Below, piece by piece: positions 16,881-24,337 of a DNA stretch of 64,000 nt (the stretch's first letter is position 1; the number at the start of each line of letters is the position of its first letter). The position numbers were made by a program, and so were the translations under genes. Source of the DNA: Prescottella equi (GTDB lineage Bacteria > Actinomycetota > Actinomycetes > Mycobacteriales > Mycobacteriaceae); NCBI RefSeq assembly GCF_002094305.1, contig NZ_LWTX01000005.1:287357-351356 (forward strand), read 5' to 3'. The notes beneath the pieces are model-generated. The model was not told where the DNA came from. It saw nothing but the letters and a program-made list of their open reading frames with translations, and did not search any database.

Positions 16881-19058
16881 GTGACCTCACCCGAACTGAC
16901 GCTCACGGTCCGACTCAACACGTCCGCCGCGGACGCCCGACGCGGGGTGGTGCGCCTGCACCCCGAGGCGCTCGCGGCCCTCGGGCTGCGGGAGTGGGAC
17001 GCGATCTCGCTGATCGGGGCGCGTCGGACAGCGGCGGTCGCCGGGATCGCGCCGGCCGGAACCCCCACCGGGACGGCGCTGCTCGACGACGTCACACTGT
17101 CCAACGCCGGGCTGCGCGAGAACGCGACCGTGGTGGTCACACCCGTCGCGGTGTACGGCGCACGCACCGTCACGGTGAGCGGATCGGCGATGGCGCAGCA
17201 GTCCATCCCCGACGCGACGCTGCGGCAGGCGCTGCTCGGCAAGGTCCTCACCGTCGGCGACGCCGTGTCGCTGCTGCCCCGCGACCTCGGTCCCGGCACC
17301 AGCACGACGTCGGCCACGCAGGCCCTCTCGCGAACCTTCGGCGTCACCTGGACGTCGGAGCTGCTGACCGTCACGGGCGTGGACCCCTCGGGCGGACCGG
17401 TGAGCGTGCAACCGAACTCGGCCGTGCGCTGGGGTGCGGGTGTCGCGCACGCCACGCCCGCACCGACGACGTCGGCCGCACCGACGGTGGTCGAGCCGCG
17501 GGAGGCCGACGTCATGCCGGTCGAGGACCTCGTCGGCGCCCACGCGCAGGCCGCGAAACTGTCCGAGTGGCTGACGCTCGCCCTCGACGAACCGGAACTG
17601 CTGCAGAAGCTCGGTGCGTCACCGCATCTCGGGGTGCTCGTCACCGGGCCGGCCGGCGTCGGCAAGTCGATGCTCGCGCGTTCGGTGCTCGCCAAGCGCC
17701 GCGTCGTCGAACTCGACGGCCCGGGCGCCGGTGCGTCCGAGGCACAGTCGCGGCTCGAGCGGGTCACCGCGGCCGTGGACGCCGTCCGGTCCGGCGGCGT
17801 CCTGCTCGTCACCGACATCGACGCGCTGCTCCCGGCCACCCGCGAGCCCGTGTCGACGCTGATCCTCGACCAACTGCGCCGCGCCGTGGACACCGAGTCG
17901 GTGGCGTTCGTCGCCACCACCGCGCATCCCGAGGACCTCGACGACCGACTGCGCGCGCAGGACCTGTGCGACCGTGAGCTGTCGCTGTCGTTGCCCGACG
18001 GCGCCGGACGCCGCCAGTTCCTCGAACTGCTGCTCCGCAAGGTGCCGACCGCCGACCTGGATCTGCCCGCGATCGCTTCGCGGACACCAGGATTCGTCGT
18101 CGCCGACCTGGCCGCCCTGTGCCGGGAGGCCGCCCTGCGCGCCGCGTCCCGCGCGAGCAGCGACAAGGCGGAACCGAAGCTGACGCAGGACGACCTGGTG
18201 GGTGCCCTCGAAGTGATCCGCCCGCTGTCGCGTTCGGGCACGGAGGAACTGGCGATCGGCAGCGTCACTCTCGACGACGTCGGCGACATGGTCGAGACCA
18301 AGCAGGCGCTCACCGAGGCGGTGCTGTGGCCGCTGCAGCACCCCGATTCCTTCGCGCGCCTCGGCGTCGATCCGCCGCGGGGCGTCCTGCTGTACGGTCC
18401 GCCCGGTTGCGGTAAGACGTACCTTGTTCGCGCCCTTGCCAGTTCGGGTCAGCTCAGCGTGCACGCCGTCAAGGGTGCCGAACTCATGGACAAGTGGGTG
18501 GGCTCGTCCGAGAAGGCGGTGCGCGAGCTGTTCCAGCGGGCCCGCGACTCGGCGCCGTCGCTGATCTTCCTCGACGAGGTGGACGCCCTCGCGCCGCGCC
18601 GCGGGCAGAGCTCCGACTCCGGCGTCTCCGACCGCGTCGTCGCCGCACTGCTCACCGAGCTCGACGGCGTCGAACCCCTGCGCGACGTCGTCGTCCTCGG
18701 CGCCACGAACCGGCCGGACCTCATCGACCCCGCGCTGCTACGCCCGGGCCGACTCGAGCGCCTGGTGTTCGTGCCGCCACCGGACGCGGACGCGCGCAAG
18801 GAGATTCTGCGGACGTCGGGCAAGTCGGTGCCGCTCGCCGACGACGTGGACCTGGACGCCCTGGCGCAGGATCTCGACGGCTACTCCGCCGCGGACTGCT
18901 CGGCGTTGCTGCGCGAGGCCGCGCTCGCGGCGATGCGGCGTGACGTCGACGCCGCCGACGTCACGGCCGCCGACGTCGCCGCGGCACGCGAGAAGGTGCG
19001 CCCCTCGCTCGATCCCGACCAGGTGGCGCATCTCGAGGCGTACGCCGAGAACCGCTGA
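16881..19058 (+). CDS. Double-AAA ATPase of the CDC48/VCP type
   Basis: 725 aa, GTG start, nearly the length of M. tuberculosis Rv0435c. A CDC48-like N-domain (about 1-190) and an Ala/Thr/Pro linker precede D1, with Walker A GPAGVGKS (256-263). D2 has Walker A GPPGCGKT (506-513), Walker B FLDEVDALAPRRG and sensor/arginine-finger segments (NRPDLIDPALLRPGRLER). D1 Walker B reads VTDIDAL (Asp312, Asp314), lacking the usual catalytic Glu, so D1 may bind but hardly hydrolyse ATP. The role is probably protein unfolding or remodelling; substrates are unknown. In M. tuberculosis it follows pssA directly. Here it has its own leaderless promoter. Confidence 0.9.
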   Translation: MTSPELTLTVRLNTSAADARRGVVRLHPEALAALGLREWDAISLIGARRTAAVAGIAPAGTPTGTALLDDVTLSNAGLRENATVVVTPVAVYGARTVTVSGSAMAQQSIPDATLRQALLGKVLTVGDAVSLLPRDLGPGTSTTSATQALSRTFGVTWTSELLTVTGVDPSGGPVSVQPNSAVRWGAGVAHATPAPTTSAAPTVVEPREADVMPVEDLVGAHAQAAKLSEWLTLALDEPELLQKLGASPHLGVLVTGPAGVGKSMLARSVLAKRRVVELDGPGAGASEAQSRLERVTAAVDAVRSGGVLLVTDIDALLPATREPVSTLILDQLRRAVDTESVAFVATTAHPEDLDDRLRAQDLCDRELSLSLPDGAGRRQFLELLLRKVPTADLDLPAIASRTPGFVVADLAALCREAALRAASRASSDKAEPKLTQDDLVGALEVIRPLSRSGTEELAIGSVTLDDVGDMVETKQALTEAVLWPLQHPDSFARLGVDPPRGVLLYGPPGCGKTYLVRALASSGQLSVHAVKGAELMDKWVGSSEKAVRELFQRARDSAPSLIFLDEVDALAPRRGQSSDSGVSDRVVAALLTELDGVEPLRDVVVLGATNRPDLIDPALLRPGRLERLVFVPPPDADARKEILRTSGKSVPLADDVDLDALAQDLDGYSAADCSALLREAALAAMRRDVDAADVTAADVAAAREKVRPSLDPDQVAHLEAYAENR

Positions 19059-19070
19059 CGCGCAGCCGCC

Positions 19071-19823
19071 CTACTGCCAGCGGGCGAGGAGCTCGTTCGC
19101 CCGCACGGCCAGGGCGGCCTGCAGCAGCGGACCGAAGCTGACCCGGCCGACGCCGACGGCCGCGAAGTCGGCCTTACCGCCGCGCACCGGATCGGCAATT
19201 GCGTTGACGGGCAACGGCAGTGCCGACGTGAGCTGCCGGTACACGTCGTCGCTGTGGAACCCCACCGGGTACAGCACGTCGGCCCCGGCCTCGGCTGCGA
19301 GGGTGAGGCGGGCGATGGCCCGCTCGACGCGATCCGCCTCGTCACCGACCTGCTTCAGGAACAGGTCGGTGCGCGCGTTGACCACCACGTGCACCCCCGC
19401 GGCGTCCGCGGCACTGCGCAGGCCGCCGACGAAGTCCGCGTGCTCCTGCGCCTCACGCAGCCGGCCGCCCTCGCTGTGCACGGTGTCCTCGATGTTGAGG
19501 CCCACCGCGCCGACCTCGACCAGACCGTCGATCAGCTGCTGCGGCTGCAGGCCGTAACCCGCCTCGATGTCGACGGACACCGGCAGGTCCACCGCCGCGG
19601 TGATCTGCGCGACGCGCGTCGTGAGCTCGGTGAACGTCATGCCCTCGTTGTCGGGCCGGCCCACCGAGTCGGCGACCGGGTGGCTGCCGACCGTCAGGGC
19701 CGCGAATCCGGCCTCGGCGGCGAGGCCGGCCGACCACGCGTCCCACACGGTCGGGAGGATCACGGGGTTCCCGGGCTGGTGCAGTGCGAGCAGATCGCTC
19801 GCCTTCTGGGTGATCGCAGTCAT
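19071..19823 (-). CDS. Isocitrate lyase/PEP mutase superfamily protein
   Basis: 250 aa, ATG with GAGGA ribosome site. TIM-barrel motifs are WDAWSAGLAAEAGF, the metal-binding SVDIEAGYG, NIEDT and VNARTD, all typical of the PEP mutase/2-methylisocitrate lyase group. The KKCGH catalytic loop of true isocitrate lyases is absent. Likely a C-C or C-P lyase acting on a 2-oxo or methyl-dicarboxylate; the exact substrate is open. It converges on the AAA ATPase gene with a 12-bp gap. Confidence 0.85.
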   Translation of the reverse strand: MTAITQKASDLLALHQPGNPVILPTVWDAWSAGLAAEAGFAALTVGSHPVADSVGRPDNEGMTFTELTTRVAQITAAVDLPVSVDIEAGYGLQPQQLIDGLVEVGAVGLNIEDTVHSEGGRLREAQEHADFVGGLRSAADAAGVHVVVNARTDLFLKQVGDEADRVERAIARLTLAAEAGADVLYPVGFHSDDVYRQLTSALPLPVNAIADPVRGGKADFAAVGVGRVSFGPLLQAALAVRANELLARWQ

Positions 19824-19923
19824 GAGCAGTCCTCGCGTCGCGGAGTGGGAAGTCCATCGTGGCACGCCGGCGGGCGTCGACCACTCCTTCCGCTCACCCG
19901 TTCCCGGACGCGAGCCGGAGGGA

Positions 19924-20586
19924 CTACCGCCTGCAGGACGCCTTGGCCTGCTCGACCTGATCGTCCGTCAGCGGCGGCGCGGGCAGCGGCGTGCGCTCCG
20001 CCCCCTCCGCCCGCAGGCCGTCGAGCACCAGCGCGAGATAGCGGCGCCACGCCTCGGGCGCGACCGGCCGGACGAAGTCGATGACGGACTCGACCATCCG
20101 GCTGACCGCGAAGAGATCGTTGACGGTGACGTCCGGTCGCAGCGCACCGGCGTCGCGGGCCCGGGCGATCAGGGCATCGACCACCGGCGTCACCCGCTCG
20201 CGCGCGCAGGCGATCTGTTCCCGGCCCTCGTCGCCGGTGAAGAAGACGTCGGCCATGCCCCGATTGAGCGCCATCTGCTCGCAGGTGAGGGCGACGAACT
20301 CCACCAGCCCCTCCCACGGATCCGCGCACTCGAGCGCGGCGCTCGCACTGTCGGCCAGGTCGTCCATGTGCTGCTGGAACACCCCGTCGACAAGTTCCTG
20401 CTTGCAGGTGAAGCGGCGGTAGACGGTGCCGACGCCGACCTCCGCGTGCCGCGCGACGTCGTCGAGAGTGATGTCGATGCCACGGGTCGCGAACAGTTCT
20501 GCCGCGGCGTCCAGAATCTTGCGGCGGTTGCGCTCGGCGTCGGCGCGTAGCCGGCGACCTCCTGTGACGGTGCTCACGATTCCCAT
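19924..20586 (-). CDS. TetR family regulator of the divergent MFS pump
   Basis: 220 aa from ATG (GTG nine bases further in is an alternative). HTH at about residues 17-63: RRKILDAAAELFATRGIDITLDDVARHAEVGVGTVYRRF. The C-terminal ligand domain is followed by a short tail ending ASCRR. It is divergent from the DHA2 transporter, with two copies of an AAGTGGAG-N7-CTCCACTT palindrome between them, so repression of both genes and release by a pump substrate is the expected scheme (inference). Confidence 0.9.
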   Translation of the reverse strand: MGIVSTVTGGRRLRADAERNRRKILDAAAELFATRGIDITLDDVARHAEVGVGTVYRRFTCKQELVDGVFQQHMDDLADSASAALECADPWEGLVEFVALTCEQMALNRGMADVFFTGDEGREQIACARERVTPVVDALIARARDAGALRPDVTVNDLFAVSRMVESVIDFVRPVAPEAWRRYLALVLDGLRAEGAERTPLPAPPLTDDQVEQAKASCRR

Positions 20587-20642
20587 TCTGCCATCCCCGA
20601 AATTGCGACATACCCGGACAAACCGCTCCACGAGAGAAAATC

Positions 20643-20665
20643 AAGTGGAGATATCTCCTCCACTT
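20643..20665. promoter_or_regulatory. TetR operator copy 1
   Basis: AAGTGGAG-N7-CTCCACTT, an 8-bp perfect inverted repeat. It lies closer to the tetR start than to the MFS start. Confidence 0.75.
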
Positions 20666-20681
20666 AGGCGTACGGTGACCT

Positions 20682-20704
20682 AAGTGGAGCTTACTCCTCC
20701 ACTT
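20682..20704. promoter_or_regulatory. TetR operator copy 2
   Basis: A second identical AAGTGGAG-N7-CTCCACTT palindrome with the same 7-nt spacing, exactly 39 bp from the first. It is 50 bp before the MFS start, where it would cover the promoter. Confidence 0.75.
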
Positions 20705-20754
20705 CACTCCATCTCGGTGACTCGCACCACGACCCACGTCCAGAGGGGTTCCTC

Positions 20755-22257
20755 ATGAGCAGCACCACAATCGATCCGCCGGAGACCGTGCCGGGAGAAC
20801 AGACGAGAGAGCACCGTCTGCGCTGGTTCGTCCTGGCCGTCATCGGACTGGCCCAACTGATGGTGGTGCTCGACGCCACCATCGTGAACATCGCGCTACC
20901 CGCCGCCCAGAAATCACTCGAATTCTCCGACGCCGACCGGCAGTGGGTGGTCACCGCCTACGCGCTGGCATTCGGCAGCCTGCTGCTGCTCGGCGGGCGC
21001 CTGAGCGACCTGTTCGGCCGCCGCAACACCTTCGTGATCGGCCTCGTCGGTTTCGCCGCGATGTCGGCAGTCGGCGGCGCGGCAGTGAACTTCCCGATGC
21101 TGGTCGCCGCGCGCGCCGGCCAGGGCGTCTTCGGCGCACTGCTCGCTCCGGCAGCGTTGTCCCTGCTGTCGGTCACCTTCACCAGACCCGACGAGCGCGC
21201 CAAGGCCTTCGGCGTCTTCGGCGCAATCGCGGGCGCGGGCGGCGCCGTGGGACTGCTGCTCGGCGGCGTGCTCACCGAATGGGCCTCGTGGCGGTGGAGC
21301 CTGTACGTCAACCTCGTCTTCGCGGCCGTCGCCCTCGTCGGCGCGGTACTGATGATGGCGCCGCACAAGGCCGAACACCGGCCCCGGCTCGACATCCCCG
21401 GCACGGTCACGGTGTCGGCCGGGCTGTTCAGCATCGTCTACGGCTTCTCCCACGCCGAGTCGCACGGCTGGTCCGACGGCGCCACCATCGCGTGGCTCCT
21501 GGCGGGTGCGGTCCTGCTGGCGATCTTCGTCGTCATCGAGACCCGCGTCGCGCATCCGCTCCTGCCGCTGAGGGTGGTACTCGACCGCACCCGAGGAGGC
21601 GCCTACCTGGCCATGTTCATCGCCGGCACCGGCATGTTCGCGGTGTTCCTGTTCCTGACCTACTACATGCAGACGGTCCTGCAGTACAGCCCGGTCGTCA
21701 CCGGTGTGGCCTACCTGCCGATGGTCGCGGGCATGGTCATCTCGGCCACCACCTCCACCAGCGTGCTGCTGCCCCGGTTCGGTCCCCGGCCGCTGATGAC
21801 CACCGGCCTCACCCTCGTGGCGGTCGGCATGGTCCTGCTCGCCCAGCTCACCGTCGCCAGCACGTATGCGCCGCACATTCTGCCCGGCCTGGTGCTGCTC
21901 GGCGTCGGCATGGGAATGGTGTTCGCACCCGGCATGCAGGGGGCGGTCACCGGCGTCCGCCCCGAGGACGCCGGTGTGGCCTCCGCGACGGTGAACACCA
22001 TGCAACAGGTCGGTGGGTCGATCGGCACCGCGCTGCTCAGCACGATCGCGGCGACTGCCGCGACGAGCTACCTGTCCGACGCGGCCCCCACCCCGCAGAG
22101 CCAGGCCCTCGCTGCAGTGCACGGCTACACCACCACGTTCTGGTGGTCGGCCGCGATCTTCGCTGCGGGAGCGGTGATCTCGGCGTTCCTGCTACCCGGC
22201 GGCAAGCTGCCCGCAGCAGAGGACGCTCCCGAGGGTCAGCTGGTGATGGCGCACTGA
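20755..22257 (+). CDS. MFS drug/H+ antiporter, DHA2 (14-TMS) family
   Basis: 500 aa with about 14 transmembrane helices. EmrB/QacA signatures are seen: motif D1 LDATIVNIALP in TM1, motif A GGRLSDLFGRR between TM2 and TM3, and antiporter motif C around AGAGGAVGLLLGG in TM5. Ribosome site AGAGGGG precedes the ATG. It is paired with the divergent TetR gene. Exports an unknown hydrophobic compound across the inner membrane. Confidence 0.92.
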   Translation: MSSTTIDPPETVPGEQTREHRLRWFVLAVIGLAQLMVVLDATIVNIALPAAQKSLEFSDADRQWVVTAYALAFGSLLLLGGRLSDLFGRRNTFVIGLVGFAAMSAVGGAAVNFPMLVAARAGQGVFGALLAPAALSLLSVTFTRPDERAKAFGVFGAIAGAGGAVGLLLGGVLTEWASWRWSLYVNLVFAAVALVGAVLMMAPHKAEHRPRLDIPGTVTVSAGLFSIVYGFSHAESHGWSDGATIAWLLAGAVLLAIFVVIETRVAHPLLPLRVVLDRTRGGAYLAMFIAGTGMFAVFLFLTYYMQTVLQYSPVVTGVAYLPMVAGMVISATTSTSVLLPRFGPRPLMTTGLTLVAVGMVLLAQLTVASTYAPHILPGLVLLGVGMGMVFAPGMQGAVTGVRPEDAGVASATVNTMQQVGGSIGTALLSTIAATAATSYLSDAAPTPQSQALAAVHGYTTTFWWSAAIFAAGAVISAFLLPGGKLPAAEDAPEGQLVMAH

Positions 22258-22329
22258 CGTCACCGAGTTCGCCCGAACGGCGGCGATCACGCTGAGCGTG
22301 GTCGCCGCCGGAACGCGTTGCGCGCCAGG

Positions 22330-22342
22330 TAGCGTCGGGTCG
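22330..22342 (+). promoter_or_regulatory. Leaderless promoter of the 449-aa membrane protein
   Basis: TAGCGT -10 box, 7 nt, then GTG. This spacing repeats that seen at the AAA ATPase, thiD, xthA and thiE starts and supports this start over an earlier in-frame GTG. Confidence 0.5.
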
Positions 22343-23692
22343 GTGACTCCGACCGTCCGCGCGTCCCTGTCCGCCGTCGCCGCCCTGTTCGCCGGGGTGC
22401 TGGCCACGTTCGTGCTCGTCAATCCACCCCAGTGGCGTTCGAGTTTCAATGCGTCCGAAGGGCAGCTGAGCAGTTGGAACGCCGCCGTGCCCACCGGAGT
22501 GGTGGTCGGCTGTGCCCTCGCGGTAGTGACCTGCGCGCTGTTGCTGCGGGCGTCGTCGACGCGTCCCGCCTGGATCGGGGCGGTCGTCGCGACGGCCGTG
22601 CTCATCGCAGCCCGGCTGACGGTGTCCGGGGTCGGTGACCTCGAGCAGCTCACGCTGCTGTACTACGCCAAGTGCCTCGCCGGCGGCGTCCTGCTGGGCG
22701 CAGCCGTCGCGGCGGTGTGGGCGCGGCCGGTCCCCCGACTCGCGCTCGTCGGCGCGGTCGGCGCGACGTTCGTGGTCGCGCACACCGCGAAGGCGGACTG
22801 GGCACCGAGCACGTCGGCCCTCGGCGAGCCGTTCTGGTGGATCCTGATTCCCGCGCTCGTCCTCGCTGCGGTATGCGCGGTGGTCGACGACGCCACACCC
22901 GAGCGCATCGACCGGGACACCGCGCTCGGCGTGACCCTCGCCGCCGTCACTTTCGCCCTCGCACACCGACTGCTCGGCGAGTGGGTCGACCGGCAGACCG
23001 GTTCGCAGTTGCAGCAGTGGGTCGTCGTCGCGCTGTGCCTCGTACTCGTGGTCGCCCTCGCCGAGTTCTGGGCACGACGTCTCGACGCGCCGTTCCTGCT
23101 CGCGGCCACGGCGGTCGCGGCGGTCACACCTTTCGTCGCGCCGGTGCTCGGTCAGGAGTACCTCCGACTGCGCCCTTGGGTGTCGGTCGCGGTCGGCGTC
23201 GTGGCCGTCGCGGTGGGCGTCGCCGTCAGCCTGGCGCGCCGCATGCCGATGATCGGTCTCGCCGTGCTCGCGCTGATCCCGCTGTCGGTCCTCGTCGCAC
23301 CGGGCACCACCGACAACCGGGGATGGGTCCTCGTCCAGCTCGCAGCCCTCGGGGTCGGCATCGGGCTCGGCCTCGGCTCCACCGTGCCGAACCGCGCCGC
23401 CACCGGCGCACTGGGCCTCGCGGTACCGCTCCTGTCGCTGGTGTTCGCCCGAGTGGTCGGTGTCACCACGTCGTTCGTGATCTACAGCGGCGCGTACGAG
23501 CCTCTGCCCGGCGTTCCGTTCGCTCGATCGCAGGATGACTCCTACACCGGCAACCGCGTACTGATCAATTCTTCGATGCCGACCATCACCTTCGACCGCA
23601 CCGCCGCCGTCGCGATGTTGCTCGTCGTCGTGTTCTGCGCGCTCGCGATCCGCGGACAGCGGAGGCAGCAGTCCGCCGCGCTCCCGGAATGA
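22343..23692 (+). CDS. Polytopic membrane protein of unknown function
   Basis: 449 aa with about 12 hydrophobic segments and short loops. The longest loop is near residue 395-420 (GAYEPLPGVPFARSQDDSYTGNR), probably extracytoplasmic. I recognise no transport or enzyme motif. It follows the MFS gene in the same direction after 85 bp but seems to have its own leaderless promoter. Alanine/valine rich. It may be an actinobacteria-specific membrane protein. Confidence 0.75.
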   Translation: MTPTVRASLSAVAALFAGVLATFVLVNPPQWRSSFNASEGQLSSWNAAVPTGVVVGCALAVVTCALLLRASSTRPAWIGAVVATAVLIAARLTVSGVGDLEQLTLLYYAKCLAGGVLLGAAVAAVWARPVPRLALVGAVGATFVVAHTAKADWAPSTSALGEPFWWILIPALVLAAVCAVVDDATPERIDRDTALGVTLAAVTFALAHRLLGEWVDRQTGSQLQQWVVVALCLVLVVALAEFWARRLDAPFLLAATAVAAVTPFVAPVLGQEYLRLRPWVSVAVGVVAVAVGVAVSLARRMPMIGLAVLALIPLSVLVAPGTTDNRGWVLVQLAALGVGIGLGLGSTVPNRAATGALGLAVPLLSLVFARVVGVTTSFVIYSGAYEPLPGVPFARSQDDSYTGNRVLINSSMPTITFDRTAAVAMLLVVVFCALAIRGQRRQQSAALPE

Positions 23693-23717
23693 CCTCACGG
23701 ACATCCGTCACAATGCG

Positions 23718-24140
23718 TCAGTCGACGAGATCCAACTCTCGCAACCGTGCGAAGACGAGCCGGGATCCGGGCGCCGTCTCGGGCATCGCGGCGTATTCGT
23801 CTTCGGTGAAGTAGCGGATCTCGGCGACCTCGCTGGTGGGCTTCGGCTCGTCGTCGAGCTCCGCGAGGAAACACGTCATGTGCAGCCGGGTGCCGGGTCG
23901 GTGACCGAACGCGGGCGCCTCGAACACGCCGAGTTCGACGACCGTGCCGTCCACGATCCCCGTGTCGAGCTCCTCCCGGACCTCTCGGTGCAGAGCCTGC
24001 TCGGGGGTTTCACCTGGGTCGATCTTGCCGCCCGCCATGTAGAACGCGGTCTTGCCGGCCGATCGGGCCTGCAACATCCGGCGATCGCGGATATGGGCGA
24101 GGGCGGCGGTCCGGATCACGGTGGGATTCTCGTCTGACAC
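23718..24140 (-). CDS. Nudix hydrolase
   Basis: 140 aa from GTG (VSDENPTVIRTAA). The Nudix box reads GKIDPGETPEQALHREVREEL, close to GX5EX7REUXEE, with an extra residue before the following Gly. The family removes nucleoside diphosphate-X compounds such as oxidised NTPs or dinucleotide cofactors; substrate unknown. Cytoplasmic. It converges with the upstream membrane protein gene and is divergent from the mrp operon. Confidence 0.86.
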   Translation of the reverse strand: MSDENPTVIRTAALAHIRDRRMLQARSAGKTAFYMAGGKIDPGETPEQALHREVREELDTGIVDGTVVELGVFEAPAFGHRPGTRLHMTCFLAELDDEPKPTSEVAEIRYFTEDEYAAMPETAPGSRLVFARLRELDLVD

Positions 24141-24337
24141 CCGTTGGAACGTACTCCCGTCGGGCCGACCCCACCGACCTCGGCCGATTTGCCCGGTTGA
24201 TACCGATTGAGGCGTCAACTCGAGCACTTAGTAAGATGAACGCCGTAGTCCACTTTGCTAGCTAGTGAAGGGTCTGCCCGACTCTCGGCTCACGCCGATT
24301 CGTCACCCCGCCGCACCACAACCCGACGGAGTGCCAT

